Positions 1 to 7,286 of a stretch of 40,122 bases of DNA are shown here, piece by piece. The notes beneath the pieces are model-generated. The model did no database searches and was not told where the DNA came from. It was given only the letters and a program-made list of their open reading frames with translations. This DNA comes from Bacteroidia bacterium. Its GTDB lineage: Bacteria > Bacteroidota > Bacteroidia > Flavobacteriales > Flavobacteriaceae. The DNA lies in contig JAUIFC010000013.1 in the NCBI GenBank assembly GCA_030429455.1, positions 1 to 40,122 on the forward strand, written 5' to 3'. Every line of letters starts with the position of its first letter. Positions within the stretch are counted from its first letter, which is position 1. A program made the translations under genes and the position numbers.

Positions 1-132
1 GGCGAAGCAGTTAGAGTAGATGAGGATTACTCTTATGTTTCTGCATGGGAATACAATCATGGTGAATTCAAATTGCATAAAGAGCCTCTTAATTTTGAGT
101 TTGTGCAACCAAGCGTTAGGAGTTATAAGTAG
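1..132 (+). CDS. sdhA: Succinate dehydrogenase flavoprotein subunit, C-terminal end (partial)
   Basis: The window opens inside a reading frame that gives 43 residues and stops with TAG at 130-132. The visible end (WEYNHGEFKLHKEPLNFEF) resembles the C-terminal tail of Bacteroidota SdhA, and sdhB follows on the same strand. The catalytic FAD domain lies outside the window, so the call rests on the tail plus context. SdhA oxidises succinate to fumarate at the inner face of the membrane and passes electrons to SdhB. The 178-bp gap to sdhB is longer than usual inside a tight operon. It has no further gene, only a weak hairpin near 150-165 (GTTAGT, 5-nt loop, ACTAAC). Confidence 0.8.
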   Translation, partial: GEAVRVDEDYSYVSAWEYNHGEFKLHKEPLNFEFVQPSVRSYK

Positions 133-310
133 ATTTGAGTTATTAGTTGTTAGGGAGTTAGTGTCTTACTAACGATTTAAAATGAACACTTTGAGCAAGA
201 TAAATTTAATACATCAAAAGTAACTAAACGACCTAAGTTTATGGCTTAAGGCCTTTTGAGGTTAAAATGAATAGATTAGGAATTTCAATAATTGATTAAG
301 GATACTTAAA

Positions 311-1054
311 ATGAAAGTAACATTTAAGATTTGGAGACAAAAGGAAAACAGTTCCAAAGGAGAATTGAAAACATATATTACCGAAGGATTAACAGAGGAC
401 ATGTCATTTCTGGAAGCTTTGGATCATCTCAACGAAGAATTGGTGCTGAAGAATGAAGAAGTTGTCGCCTACGAATACGATTGTCGTGAAGGCATTTGTG
501 GTCAATGTGGTGTCTTTATAAATGGTAGAGCACATGGACCGCATGACCATATGACCACATGCCAATTGCATATGCGTAGTTTTAAAGATGGCGATACCAT
601 AGTCGTTGAGCCATGGCGGGCCAAGTCCTTTCCAATCATTAAAGATCTTATTGTAGACCGTTCTGCATTTGATCGAATTATCGAACAAGGGGCATTTATT
701 AGTTCAAAAACAGGAACAGCACCAGAGGCTAATGCCATTCCAATTCCTAAAGCTATTGCAGACAGAGCTATGGATGCTGCGGCTTGTATAGGTTGTGGTG
801 CATGTGTAGCGACTTGCAAAAATTCGTCTGCTGCTTTGTTTACATCAGCTAAAATAAATCACTTAAATTCTTTACCACAAGGCAAAGCCGAGCAACACGA
901 AAGGGTAGAAGCGATGACTTGGCAAATGAAGGAAGAAGGTTTTGGCAGTTGTACTTTTACCGGTGCTTGTGAGGTCGAATGTCCAGAAGGAATTTCATTG
1001 ATAAATATTGCTGAGATGAATGCCCGAAAAATAAAATCACGATTTTTTGGATAA
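311..1054 (+). CDS. sdhB: Succinate dehydrogenase/fumarate reductase iron-sulfur subunit
   Basis: The 247-residue product carries the three iron-sulfur clusters that relay electrons from SdhA to the membrane quinone site. The [2Fe-2S] ligands are C58, C63, C66 (CREGICGQCG) and C84. The [4Fe-4S] motif is CIGCGACVATC (C159, C162, C165, C169). The remaining cysteines C214, C220 and C224 sit in CTFTGACEVECPEG and serve the [3Fe-4S] and [4Fe-4S] clusters. The length matches the Bacteroidota SdhB/FrdB type found with a single-polypeptide membrane anchor, whose gene would lie upstream of the window. It ends exactly where the opposing histidine kinase gene ends: the two stop codons abut with no bases between. 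Confidence 0.95.
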   Translation: MKVTFKIWRQKENSSKGELKTYITEGLTEDMSFLEALDHLNEELVLKNEEVVAYEYDCREGICGQCGVFINGRAHGPHDHMTTCQLHMRSFKDGDTIVVEPWRAKSFPIIKDLIVDRSAFDRIIEQGAFISSKTGTAPEANAIPIPKAIADRAMDAAACIGCGACVATCKNSSAALFTSAKINHLNSLPQGKAEQHERVEAMTWQMKEEGFGSCTFTGACEVECPEGISLINIAEMNARKIKSRFFG

Positions 1055-2197
1055 TTAAAGTCGTTTTAACTTCACTTCAAACGTTGTGCCTTTGCCAACT
1101 TCGCTAAAAAGGACTTTTATTTTACCTTCATGATAGTCTTCTATAATGCGTTTGGCAAGCGACAGGCCTAGCCCCCAACCTCTATTTTTGGTTGTATATC
1201 CAGGCGTGAATACAGTTTTAAAGTTTTTTAAAGAAATCCCTTTTCCGTTGTCTTTTACTAAAATTCTTATCCAAGCACCACTTCTTACAAGTTCTATTTT
1301 TAGTTCTCCTTTGCCTTTCATAGCATCGATTGCATTTTTAGCTAAATTTTCAATTGTCCAGCTGAACAATGGTTTATTTAGCATAACATAAGAAGGCGTG
1401 TCAGGAATATCAAGACTGAAATCTATCAGCTTTGATGTTCTTTTTTTCAGATAATTATAGCTTTCTTCTGTGGCTTGAACAATATCGATTCGTTCTAATT
1501 TGATGTTTGAACCTACTTTTGAAAATCGCTCTGTGATGGTGTTTAGGCGATCAATATCTTTTTCGATTTCAACAATATAGTCTTCGTCAACATTGCCTTC
1601 AGACCTTAGAATTTCTAACCATCCAACAAGCGAAGATAGTGGCGTGCCAATTTGATGTGCAGTTTCTTTGGCCATTCCTGCCCATAATTTATTTTTTTCG
1701 CTCTCTTTTGATGTATCGTAAAAGAATATAAGAAGACCTACGAATAACAAAATAATGGTTAATAGAATTAAAGGATAATACTTAATGTTGGTCAATAATT
1801 TCGAATTTCCGTAATACAGGGTTTGGGTGGAGCCTTGTAAATCTATGATGATAGGTTCATTGTCTTCTTTAATATCTTCCAAATAGCTGTAAAGTTTTAT
1901 GGAATCATTTTCAACTTTAGGTGGGAGATTGCTCTGCTGAGTGATCTTGCCGTTTTCATCAACAATTATTGCTGGAATATTTTCATTGCTATTTTGAATA
2001 AACAAAAACAAATCGCGATATGCCGTCAAATTGTCTTTGTTTACAGCTAAATTTGCTTCAGTAAAAATCCTCATTTTTTTGCGTTCGTCCTCTTTTATTC
2101 GATTGTAAAACAAAAAAATGCTCCAAATGGTTAAGCCAACTATAGCTATGGAGGCAAAACCGATAAAGTACCTGATGAATTTGGTATTCTTGAACAT
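1055..2197 (-). CDS. Membrane sensor histidine kinase
   Basis: The 380-residue protein has two membrane helices (about 10-30 and 139-160) flanking a roughly 110-residue extracytoplasmic domain. A dimerisation region follows, with the phospho-acceptor H181 in AKETAHQIGTPLSS. The ATP-binding domain has an N box (NLAKNAIDAM, about 284-293), a G1 box (DNGKG, 316-320) and a G2 box (GWGLGLSLA, 340-348). It should autophosphorylate H181 and pass phosphate to a response regulator, but no regulator gene lies nearby, so it is an orphan here and its signal is unknown. There is no obvious HAMP module. It is the last gene of a minus-strand cluster, starting 2 bp after the adenosyltransferase gene. Confidence 0.9.
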   Translation of the reverse strand: MFKNTKFIRYFIGFASIAIVGLTIWSIFLFYNRIKEDERKKMRIFTEANLAVNKDNLTAYRDLFLFIQNSNENIPAIIVDENGKITQQSNLPPKVENDSIKLYSYLEDIKEDNEPIIIDLQGSTQTLYYGNSKLLTNIKYYPLILLTIILLFVGLLIFFYDTSKESEKNKLWAGMAKETAHQIGTPLSSLVGWLEILRSEGNVDEDYIVEIEKDIDRLNTITERFSKVGSNIKLERIDIVQATEESYNYLKKRTSKLIDFSLDIPDTPSYVMLNKPLFSWTIENLAKNAIDAMKGKGELKIELVRSGAWIRILVKDNGKGISLKNFKTVFTPGYTTKNRGWGLGLSLAKRIIEDYHEGKIKVLFSEVGKGTTFEVKLKRL

Positions 2198-2199
2198 GT

Positions 2200-2769
2200 T
2201 TAGGTTTTAGGAACCCATTTTACTTCTTGGGCATTTGCTTTTTTACCCCAATAACGAGATAAGACAAATAAATAATCCGATAACCGGTTCAGATATTTAA
2301 TCACATTTGGACCAACGGGTTCGTCTTGATGCAGTTCTATGACTCGACGTTCCCCTCGGCGACACACACAGCGTGCTACATGACAAAACGAAACCACAGG
2401 ATGTCCGCCAGGTAAGAGAAAATGAGTCATTGGTGGCAAAGCATCGTTCATACTGTCCATGGCTTTTTCGAGTTTGGTAATATCATCGTCGGAAATACTC
2501 GGAAGCTTGTAGCGGTCGTTTCCGTTTTTGTCTTTTAATTTTTTAGGTTCGGTGGCTAGAATAGAGCCGATGCTAAATAATCGATCTTGGATATCGTGTA
2601 GCAAACTCAAATCTTCTCCCTGAGGCGCGTGATCTTTTACCACACCTATATAAGAGTTCAGTTCGTCAATGGTTCCGTAGCTTTCAATTCTTGGGTTATG
2701 TTTAAAAACTCTTGTGCCTGTAAATAAGGAGGTTTTGCCTTCGTCACCTGTTTTGGTATATATTTTCAT
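2200..2769 (-). CDS. Cob(I)alamin adenosyltransferase, PduO type
   Basis: The 189-residue protein begins with the ATP-binding motif of PduO-type ATP:corrinoid adenosyltransferases (MKIYTKTGDEGKTSLFTG). It also has the family segments GTIDELNSYIG (about 32-42) and the arginine-rich CHVARCVCRRGERR near 129-142, whose arginines contact ATP and the corrinoid. The enzyme transfers the adenosyl group of ATP to reduced cobalamin to make coenzyme B12. No other cobalamin gene is in the window, so it probably acts in salvage, supplying B12-dependent enzymes elsewhere. Its start overlaps the preceding small-protein stop by one base, indicating cotranscription. Confidence 0.93.
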   Translation of the reverse strand: MKIYTKTGDEGKTSLFTGTRVFKHNPRIESYGTIDELNSYIGVVKDHAPQGEDLSLLHDIQDRLFSIGSILATEPKKLKDKNGNDRYKLPSISDDDITKLEKAMDSMNDALPPMTHFLLPGGHPVVSFCHVARCVCRRGERRVIELHQDEPVGPNVIKYLNRLSDYLFVLSRYWGKKANAQEVKWVPKT

Positions 2770-2948
2770 TAGCCTTTATGTTGTCTTTTTTTCTTGTAAT
2801 AGTTCTTATTAAAAAATCGCTTATCCCTATCATACCTTAACTTTTTATTTCGCTTATTATTGAATAAAACCAAAACAAAAAGTAGTGCAATGGCAATGAT
2901 GAGAAAGATGAGTTGTGTTTCTTCGGAAAGGTTGTTTAAGAAATCCAT
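2769..2948 (-). CDS. Small single-span membrane protein, unknown function
   Basis: The 59-residue product has a short N-terminus, one hydrophobic helix (about 13-30, LIFLIIAIALLFVLVLF) and a strongly basic tail rich in Lys, Arg, Asn and Tyr. By the positive-inside rule the tail should be cytoplasmic. I prefer the ATG at 2948 (MDFLNN) to the one six codons upstream at 2966, which would overlap the methyltransferase gene. The chosen start leaves 5 bp after that gene's stop. The gene lies between the methyltransferase and adenosyltransferase genes and is almost certainly cotranscribed with them. I do not recognise a family. Confidence 0.7.
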   Translation of the reverse strand: MDFLNNLSEETQLIFLIIAIALLFVLVLFNNKRNKKLRYDRDKRFFNKNYYKKKRQHKG

Positions 2949-2953
2949 AGGGT

Positions 2954-3739
2954 TTAAATAAAACATCTGATTTTAAAGTCCTGCTTGCTTAGACCAGATT
3001 TAAAAAATAAAATCCCCCAAAAATACAAATCTATACTGACTTTTACCTTTTGGTTTTTTTGCAATTCTTGCCAAGCCTGTTGCATGTCCTTTGACCAATA
3101 TATATCGTCAACAATCATAATAGTATCCTTATGAATATAGGGTTCAAGGTTGTCGAAATATTGCAAGGTAGCAGTTTTGTCGTGATGCCCATCCAGGTAA
3201 ATCAAGTCGTAGGGTTTTGGGTTTAAATTTTGATCAAAAAACTGTTCAAAAGAAGAGTTAATTACATTAATATGCTCCAACTTGAGATAGTTAAAATGTG
3301 ACTTTGCAGTGCTACAGGTGTTTGTACAAGCTTCTATCGTATCTATGGTGATATTCTCATGATTGGTGGCCATTGCAATGCTACCTAAACCAACCGATGT
3401 GCCAAGTTCTAATATCGCCTTGGTTTGAAAATAACCAACAATCTTGTTCATCAATTTAGCTTTATGCAAAGACATTCCAGCTTTACGAGCCATTTCATTT
3501 ACGTGGCGTTGTGATGTTGTAAATTGTTGAGAGCCTTTTCCAAAATCATTAATTTCGATAACCTCAGTATTGTTTAACACATGTTTTCTGTTGACCTTTA
3601 ATGCATTAAGTTGAGTTTTAGATAGAGGTTTGTACAAACATTTAATTAAAAATTGATAAATAAACGGCGAATGAATCCCGTACTGATTTGTGGAATGACC
3701 TAAGAATTTTAGAAATGTGGCAAGTCTATACCTTATCAT
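2954..3739 (-). CDS. Class I SAM-dependent methyltransferase (O-methyltransferase-like)
   Basis: The protein has a Rossmann methyltransferase core. Motif I reads AILELGTSVGLGSIAMA, the acidic loop IDTIEACTNTCSTA, and the metal-site-like segment PYDLIYLDGHHDKTATLQYF followed by IMIVDDIYW. That order matches the cation-dependent O-methyltransferase family (Methyltransf_24). The substrate is unknown. The open frame extends 15 codons upstream to 3784, but I choose the ATG at 3739. It begins MIRYRLATFLKFLGHSTNQYGIHSPF, which looks like the usual N-terminus of flavobacterial relatives, and a promoter-like -7 element (3760-3767) lies inside the longer frame. It heads the cluster ending with the histidine kinase. 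Confidence 0.82.
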   Translation of the reverse strand: MIRYRLATFLKFLGHSTNQYGIHSPFIYQFLIKCLYKPLSKTQLNALKVNRKHVLNNTEVIEINDFGKGSQQFTTSQRHVNEMARKAGMSLHKAKLMNKIVGYFQTKAILELGTSVGLGSIAMATNHENITIDTIEACTNTCSTAKSHFNYLKLEHINVINSSFEQFFDQNLNPKPYDLIYLDGHHDKTATLQYFDNLEPYIHKDTIMIVDDIYWSKDMQQAWQELQKNQKVKVSIDLYFWGILFFKSGLSKQDFKIRCFI

Positions 3740-3759
3740 ATTATGATCTCGATCGAATG

Positions 3760-3767
3760 CAAATTTA
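3760..3767 (-). promoter_or_regulatory. Candidate -7 promoter element for the methyltransferase cluster
   Basis: On the minus strand these bases read TAAATTTG, matching the Bacteroidota -7 consensus TAnnTTTG. The element lies 21 bp upstream of the ATG at 3739 and inside the longer open frame, so it favours the shorter start. I see no TTG at the expected -33 spacing, so the call rests on the -7 box alone. Confidence 0.4.
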
Positions 3768-3827
3768 CATTTATTACAAACCATCTGAAAACTGATTTAT
3801 GTCATTAAAGTCTTAGAATTTATAAGT

Positions 3828-3835
3828 TAGTTTTG
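3828..3835 (+). promoter_or_regulatory. Candidate -7 promoter element for the 46-residue membrane peptide
   Basis: TAGTTTTG matches TAnnTTTG and lies 29 bp before the ATG at 3865. With the minus-strand element at 3760-3767 it makes this gap a plausible divergent promoter. No clear -33 TTG is present. Confidence 0.4.
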
Positions 3836-3864
3836 TCCTTCTATAAACAAAAAAACAAATAGTT

Positions 3865-4005
3865 ATGTTTCAAACTATCCCTTTTGTAGATTGGACGAAT
3901 GGTGCTATCGTCATGACCGTCATTTTTGCTTTAGTTATCCTTGGATTGGTAGGATTTGTCATGTATTTTATCAATACAGCAGGAAAAAATAAAGATTCAA
4001 AATAA
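3865..4005 (+). CDS. 46-residue single-span membrane peptide
   Basis: ATG at 3865 to TAA at 4003-4005 encodes 46 residues beginning MFQTIPFVDWTNGAIVMT. A hydrophobic helix (about 14-36) follows, then a short Lys/Asn-rich tail (GKNKDSK). The amphipathic start, single span and charged tail are typical of a genuine small membrane protein rather than a chance frame. It has its own candidate -7 box upstream and a hairpin plus T-run downstream (4039-4084), so it looks like a complete monocistronic unit. It lies between two minus-strand gene groups. The function is unknown; small peptides of this shape are often accessory subunits of membrane complexes, but nothing here says which. Confidence 0.65.
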   Translation: MFQTIPFVDWTNGAIVMTVIFALVILGLVGFVMYFINTAGKNKDSK

Positions 4006-4038
4006 GGAACTTTAGATATATACCGAGCGCAATACGTC

Positions 4039-4084
4039 TAAGACAATTTAAGCTAGAAATGGCTTAGGTATAGTCTTATTTTTT
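4039..4084 (+). terminator. Rho-independent-like terminator after the 46-residue peptide gene
   Basis: TAAGAC (4039-4044) pairs with GTCTTA (4073-4078). Inside it, TAAGC (49-53) pairs with GCTTA (62-66) around an 8-nt loop. Six T residues follow at 4079-4084. The right arm overlaps the stop codon of the opposing ABC-F gene. The stem is AT-rich and interrupted, so its strength is uncertain. Confidence 0.5.
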
Positions 4085-5920
4085 AGACTCCAACTCAAAC
4101 CATCGCTCGGTTTTTTGGTCTATCTCATTCTCAATTTCTTGAAGTTTTTTGCTGTTCGTAGTGATTTGGTCAGGAGATAAATCGCTTAAAAACGACTGCT
4201 GTAAGCTTTCTTTGTTTTCTTCTAATTTCTGGATGTCTTTCTCAAGATTCTTTAGTTCTTTCTGTTCCAGGTAGCTTAATGATTTTGGTTTTTCATTGGT
4301 GATCGTCTGTTTTGCTTTTTCAACTTTTTTTTCCGTATTGTCATTGGAGTTTTCATAAATTCTGTAATCAGAATAGTTTCCAGGAAAATCGGTAATTTCT
4401 CCGTTTTGAAACACGAACAAATGGTCGACGATTTTGTCCATAAAATACCGGTCGTGAGAAACAACAATCAAACATCCAGGAAAATCCATCAAAAAATTTT
4501 CAAGCACATTAATGGTCACCACATCAAGATCGTTTGTGGGTTCGTCAAGAATTAAGAAATTTGGATTTTGAATTAAAATAGTACATAAATACAGACGTTT
4601 TAGTTCTCCACCACTAAGTTTTTCTACATAATCATATTGTTTCTTCCTATCGAAAAGAAAACGCTCGAGTAATTGTTGTGCTGATATTTTTCGTCCTTTA
4701 GCCAGTGGAATATAATCTCCAAACTTGCGAATGACTTCAATAACCTTTGCTCCAGCTTCTACATGAATACCCGATTGTTTATAGTAACCGAACGAAAGTG
4801 TTTCGCCAACAACCACTTTGCCCGTATCTGGTTCCAATTGTTGAGTCAAAATATTCAAAAAAGTCGATTTTCCACTTCCATTTTTACCAATAATCCCAAC
4901 ACGTTCTCCTCTTTTGAAATTATAATCAAAATCTTTAAATAGTGTCTTGCCTTCGAAAGCTTTGGAAACATTATGAAATTCTACGATTTTGGTTCCCAAG
5001 CGTTGCATATTAATTTCCAATTGCATAACATGCGATTTTCGACGTTGATGAGCTCTGCTTTTTATTTCAGCAAAATCGTCAATTCGAGATTTTGATTTTG
5101 TCGTTCTGGCTTTAGGTTGGCGTCGCATCCATTCCAATTCTGATTTGAAGAGTTGTTTTGCTTTGTCCGTTTCGACTTCAAATTGTTGGATACGTTCTTC
5201 TCTTTTCTGGAGGTAGTAGCTGTAGTTACCTTTATAGCTGTAAATTAGACCTTGATCAAGTTCCATGATGAGGTTGCAAACTCGCTCTAAAAAGTACCTG
5301 TCATGTGTTACCATGAAGAAACTCATTTTTGATTGCTTGAAGTAATCTTCTAGCCATTCTATCATCTCCAAGTCAAGATGGTTGGTAGGCTCGTCTAGAA
5401 TAAGCAAGTCTGGAGCATCTAATAACAAAATGGCGAGAGAAAGTCTTTTTTTCTGACCACCAGAAAGGGTTTTTACTTTTTTGCTTAAGTCGTCAAGATT
5501 TAATTTAGACAGTATTTGTTGGTACTGGGTTTCAAAATCCCATGCTTGATGAGCATCCATCGCTTCAAAAGCTTTTTGATAAGCTTCTTGATCGTCAGGG
5601 TTTTGAAGTGCATTTTCGTAAGTGCTAATTATTTTTAAAATATAGTTATTAGAGCTTAATATACTTTCTTGAACGCTTAGATTTTCATTTAAACCGTGTT
5701 CCTGAGATAAAAATCCTATACGAATGTCTTTTCGGTAATTTATAATGCCGTCGTCAGGTTTATCTTTTTGGGCAAGAAGTTTTAATAGGCTAGTTTTTCC
5801 ACTTCCGTTTTGGGCGACTAGACCAATTTTTTGACCTTGGTTGATGCCAAACGATAAGTCTTCAAAAAGTTTTAGAGTCCCGTAGGATTTCGAGATATGT
5901 TCTACAGAAACTAAATTCAA
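4076..5920 (-). CDS. ABC-F family ATP-binding protein (Uup-like)
   Basis: The 614-residue protein has two ABC ATPase domains in tandem and no membrane segment, the hallmark of the soluble ABC-F family. Domain 1 has Walker A GLVAQNGSGKTSLL, signature LSGGQKKR and Walker B LLILDEPTNHLD. Domain 2 has GIIGKNGSGKSTFL, LSGGELKR and FLILDEPTNDLD. A charged linker with RRQPKARTTKSKSR joins them, and the C-terminus (about 545-614) is a Lys/Glu-rich predicted coiled coil as in Uup. Family members act on ribosomes or, for Uup, on branched DNA and translation; which applies here cannot be decided from sequence. The gene follows lspA by 12 bp and is probably cotranscribed. Confidence 0.93.
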   Translation of the reverse strand: MNLVSVEHISKSYGTLKLFEDLSFGINQGQKIGLVAQNGSGKTSLLKLLAQKDKPDDGIINYRKDIRIGFLSQEHGLNENLSVQESILSSNNYILKIISTYENALQNPDDQEAYQKAFEAMDAHQAWDFETQYQQILSKLNLDDLSKKVKTLSGGQKKRLSLAILLLDAPDLLILDEPTNHLDLEMIEWLEDYFKQSKMSFFMVTHDRYFLERVCNLIMELDQGLIYSYKGNYSYYLQKREERIQQFEVETDKAKQLFKSELEWMRRQPKARTTKSKSRIDDFAEIKSRAHQRRKSHVMQLEINMQRLGTKIVEFHNVSKAFEGKTLFKDFDYNFKRGERVGIIGKNGSGKSTFLNILTQQLEPDTGKVVVGETLSFGYYKQSGIHVEAGAKVIEVIRKFGDYIPLAKGRKISAQQLLERFLFDRKKQYDYVEKLSGGELKRLYLCTILIQNPNFLILDEPTNDLDVVTINVLENFLMDFPGCLIVVSHDRYFMDKIVDHLFVFQNGEITDFPGNYSDYRIYENSNDNTEKKVEKAKQTITNEKPKSLSYLEQKELKNLEKDIQKLEENKESLQQSFLSDLSPDQITTNSKKLQEIENEIDQKTERWFELESKK

Positions 5921-5932
5921 AATAGTTGAAAA

Positions 5933-6544
5933 TTAATCATTTTTTGTTTTAGGAAATGCCTTTCTATGGAAAACTAGTAATATCCCAAAACCTGTACTGA
6001 TAGCTGTATCTGCAACATTGAAAACGGGTTCGAAGAATGTGAATTTTTCTCCACCCCAAATGGGTAACCAACTTGGCAGAATTCCATCGTATAACGGGAA
6101 ATACAGCATATCAACAACTTTGCCTTTTAACAGAGGAGCATAACCTCCTGCTTCGGGCAAAAATGATGCTATAACATCGTACTTGCTCTCGCCAAACAGT
6201 ACACCATAAAAGACAGAATCTAGTATATTTCCTAATGCACCTGCAAAAATAAGTGCTATTGCAATGAGCAAAAGTTTTGGGGATTTTTTCCTTGTGGAAT
6301 CCCACAGCCACCATCCAATTCCTACAATGGCCACTAGTCTGAAAACCGTTAAAATTACTTTTCCATAACTTCCAGGTATTTTTGCACCCCAAGCCATGCC
6401 TTCATTTTCAATAAAAAATATCTTGAACCATGAGAATACTTCGACAGCCTCGCCGTATAAAAAATTTGTCTTTATATATACTTTAGAAATTTGGTCTACC
6501 AATAGAATTATAATAATTAGCAGAACAGAGGATTTTAAGCGCAT
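5933..6544 (-). CDS. lspA: Lipoprotein signal peptidase II
   Basis: This inner-membrane aspartyl protease removes signal peptides from prolipoproteins after diacylglyceryl transfer. Conserved motifs in order are NEGMAWG, GNILDSVFYG with the first catalytic Asp, and FNVADTAIS with the second. There are four hydrophobic segments. At about 203 residues it has the longer Bacteroidota form, with an insertion between the catalytic motifs. I choose the ATG at 6544 over a GTG six codons upstream at 6562, because a TACTTTTG promoter element overlaps that GTG. Several lipoproteins with lipoboxes (GldH, the TlpA-type protein, the GH3 enzyme) are encoded in this same window and would be substrates. Confidence 0.95.
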   Translation of the reverse strand: MRLKSSVLLIIIILLVDQISKVYIKTNFLYGEAVEVFSWFKIFFIENEGMAWGAKIPGSYGKVILTVFRLVAIVGIGWWLWDSTRKKSPKLLLIAIALIFAGALGNILDSVFYGVLFGESKYDVIASFLPEAGGYAPLLKGKVVDMLYFPLYDGILPSWLPIWGGEKFTFFEPVFNVADTAISTGFGILLVFHRKAFPKTKND

Positions 6545-6561
6545 TAAAAAAAATTTGAACA

Positions 6562-6569
6562 CAAAAGTA
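6562..6569 (-). promoter_or_regulatory. Candidate -7 promoter element for lspA
   Basis: Minus-strand TACTTTTG matches TAnnTTTG, 17 bp upstream of the preferred lspA ATG. A TTG lies 24 bp further upstream (6594-6596), one base beyond the usual 17-23 spacing. It separates lspA transcription from the cluster ending at 6603. Confidence 0.5.
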
Positions 6570-6602
6570 AGCGAAATATTTTACTTATAAATTCAAATTA
6601 AC

Positions 6603-7286
6603 TTAATCGATTTTGACCTTTTTTACAGTTATATCGCCATCAACACTTTTCAGGTTGAGCCAATTCTTTTTAACCACAAATTTATCAATCTGTATTTTAC
6701 CATTTTGACTTTCGGCCTTGACATTGGCATCTCGAGTAACGACAGAGATATCTCCGCTATAAGTGTTTATGTTTGCATTAGCCTCAGAAACATTTAGGGA
6801 GCAAATGCCTGATTTTGTATTCACGGAGATGTTGTCATAATTACCATTTATAAATACCGACCCGTATTTGGAATCGATAGTCAGGTCAGTCTGTTTAGGT
6901 ATTTTTAGGCTTACTTCAACCGAAAACACTTGAGTGGAAGTCATTTTGTTATCTCCATATTCTAAATGAATTGGATAGATGTCCTTGATGAAAAGCGTTT
7001 CATTTTCAACATAATAGTCAAAATGCAAGTCGTTTTTGTAGGTGCTTTCAGCTGAAGATCTAAATTCGAAAGTAAATGATTTGCTATTATTTACTGTAAT
7101 TTTTGAAATCTGTTTAGCTTCAAATTTTACATTTTTTATGCTTCGGTCTTCGATAGAAAACCCAGAAATATTCTGAGAATATCCTAATAAAGTATTGAAT
7201 GAAAGAAGGATAAATGTAAGGCCTTTAATCGTTTGTATACCAAATTGATTTATTAAAAGGCTAACTATTTTAATTATTACTCGCAA
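6603..7286 (-). CDS. Secreted DUF4097-like beta-solenoid protein
   Basis: The protein has a signal-peptide-like segment (IKGLTFILLSFNTLLGYSQ) and then about 165 residues of short repeating beta-strands. The C-terminal part (NINTYSGDISVVTRDANVKAES, continuing to GDITVKKVK) is the pattern of DUF4097/putative adhesin beta-solenoids. The function of these exported proteins is not established. The start is unclear: the only ATG in frame is at 7358, which would overlap the dehydrogenase gene by 89 bp and add 24 charged residues before the signal segment. A TTG at 7286 gives a 17-bp overlap and is used here. It is the last gene of the ricT-gldH cluster. Confidence 0.7.
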   Translation of the reverse strand: MRVIIKIVSLLINQFGIQTIKGLTFILLSFNTLLGYSQNISGFSIEDRSIKNVKFEAKQISKITVNNSKSFTFEFRSSAESTYKNDLHFDYYVENETLFIKDIYPIHLEYGDNKMTSTQVFSVEVSLKIPKQTDLTIDSKYGSVFINGNYDNISVNTKSGICSLNVSEANANINTYSGDISVVTRDANVKAESQNGKIQIDKFVVKKNWLNLKSVDGDITVKKVKID

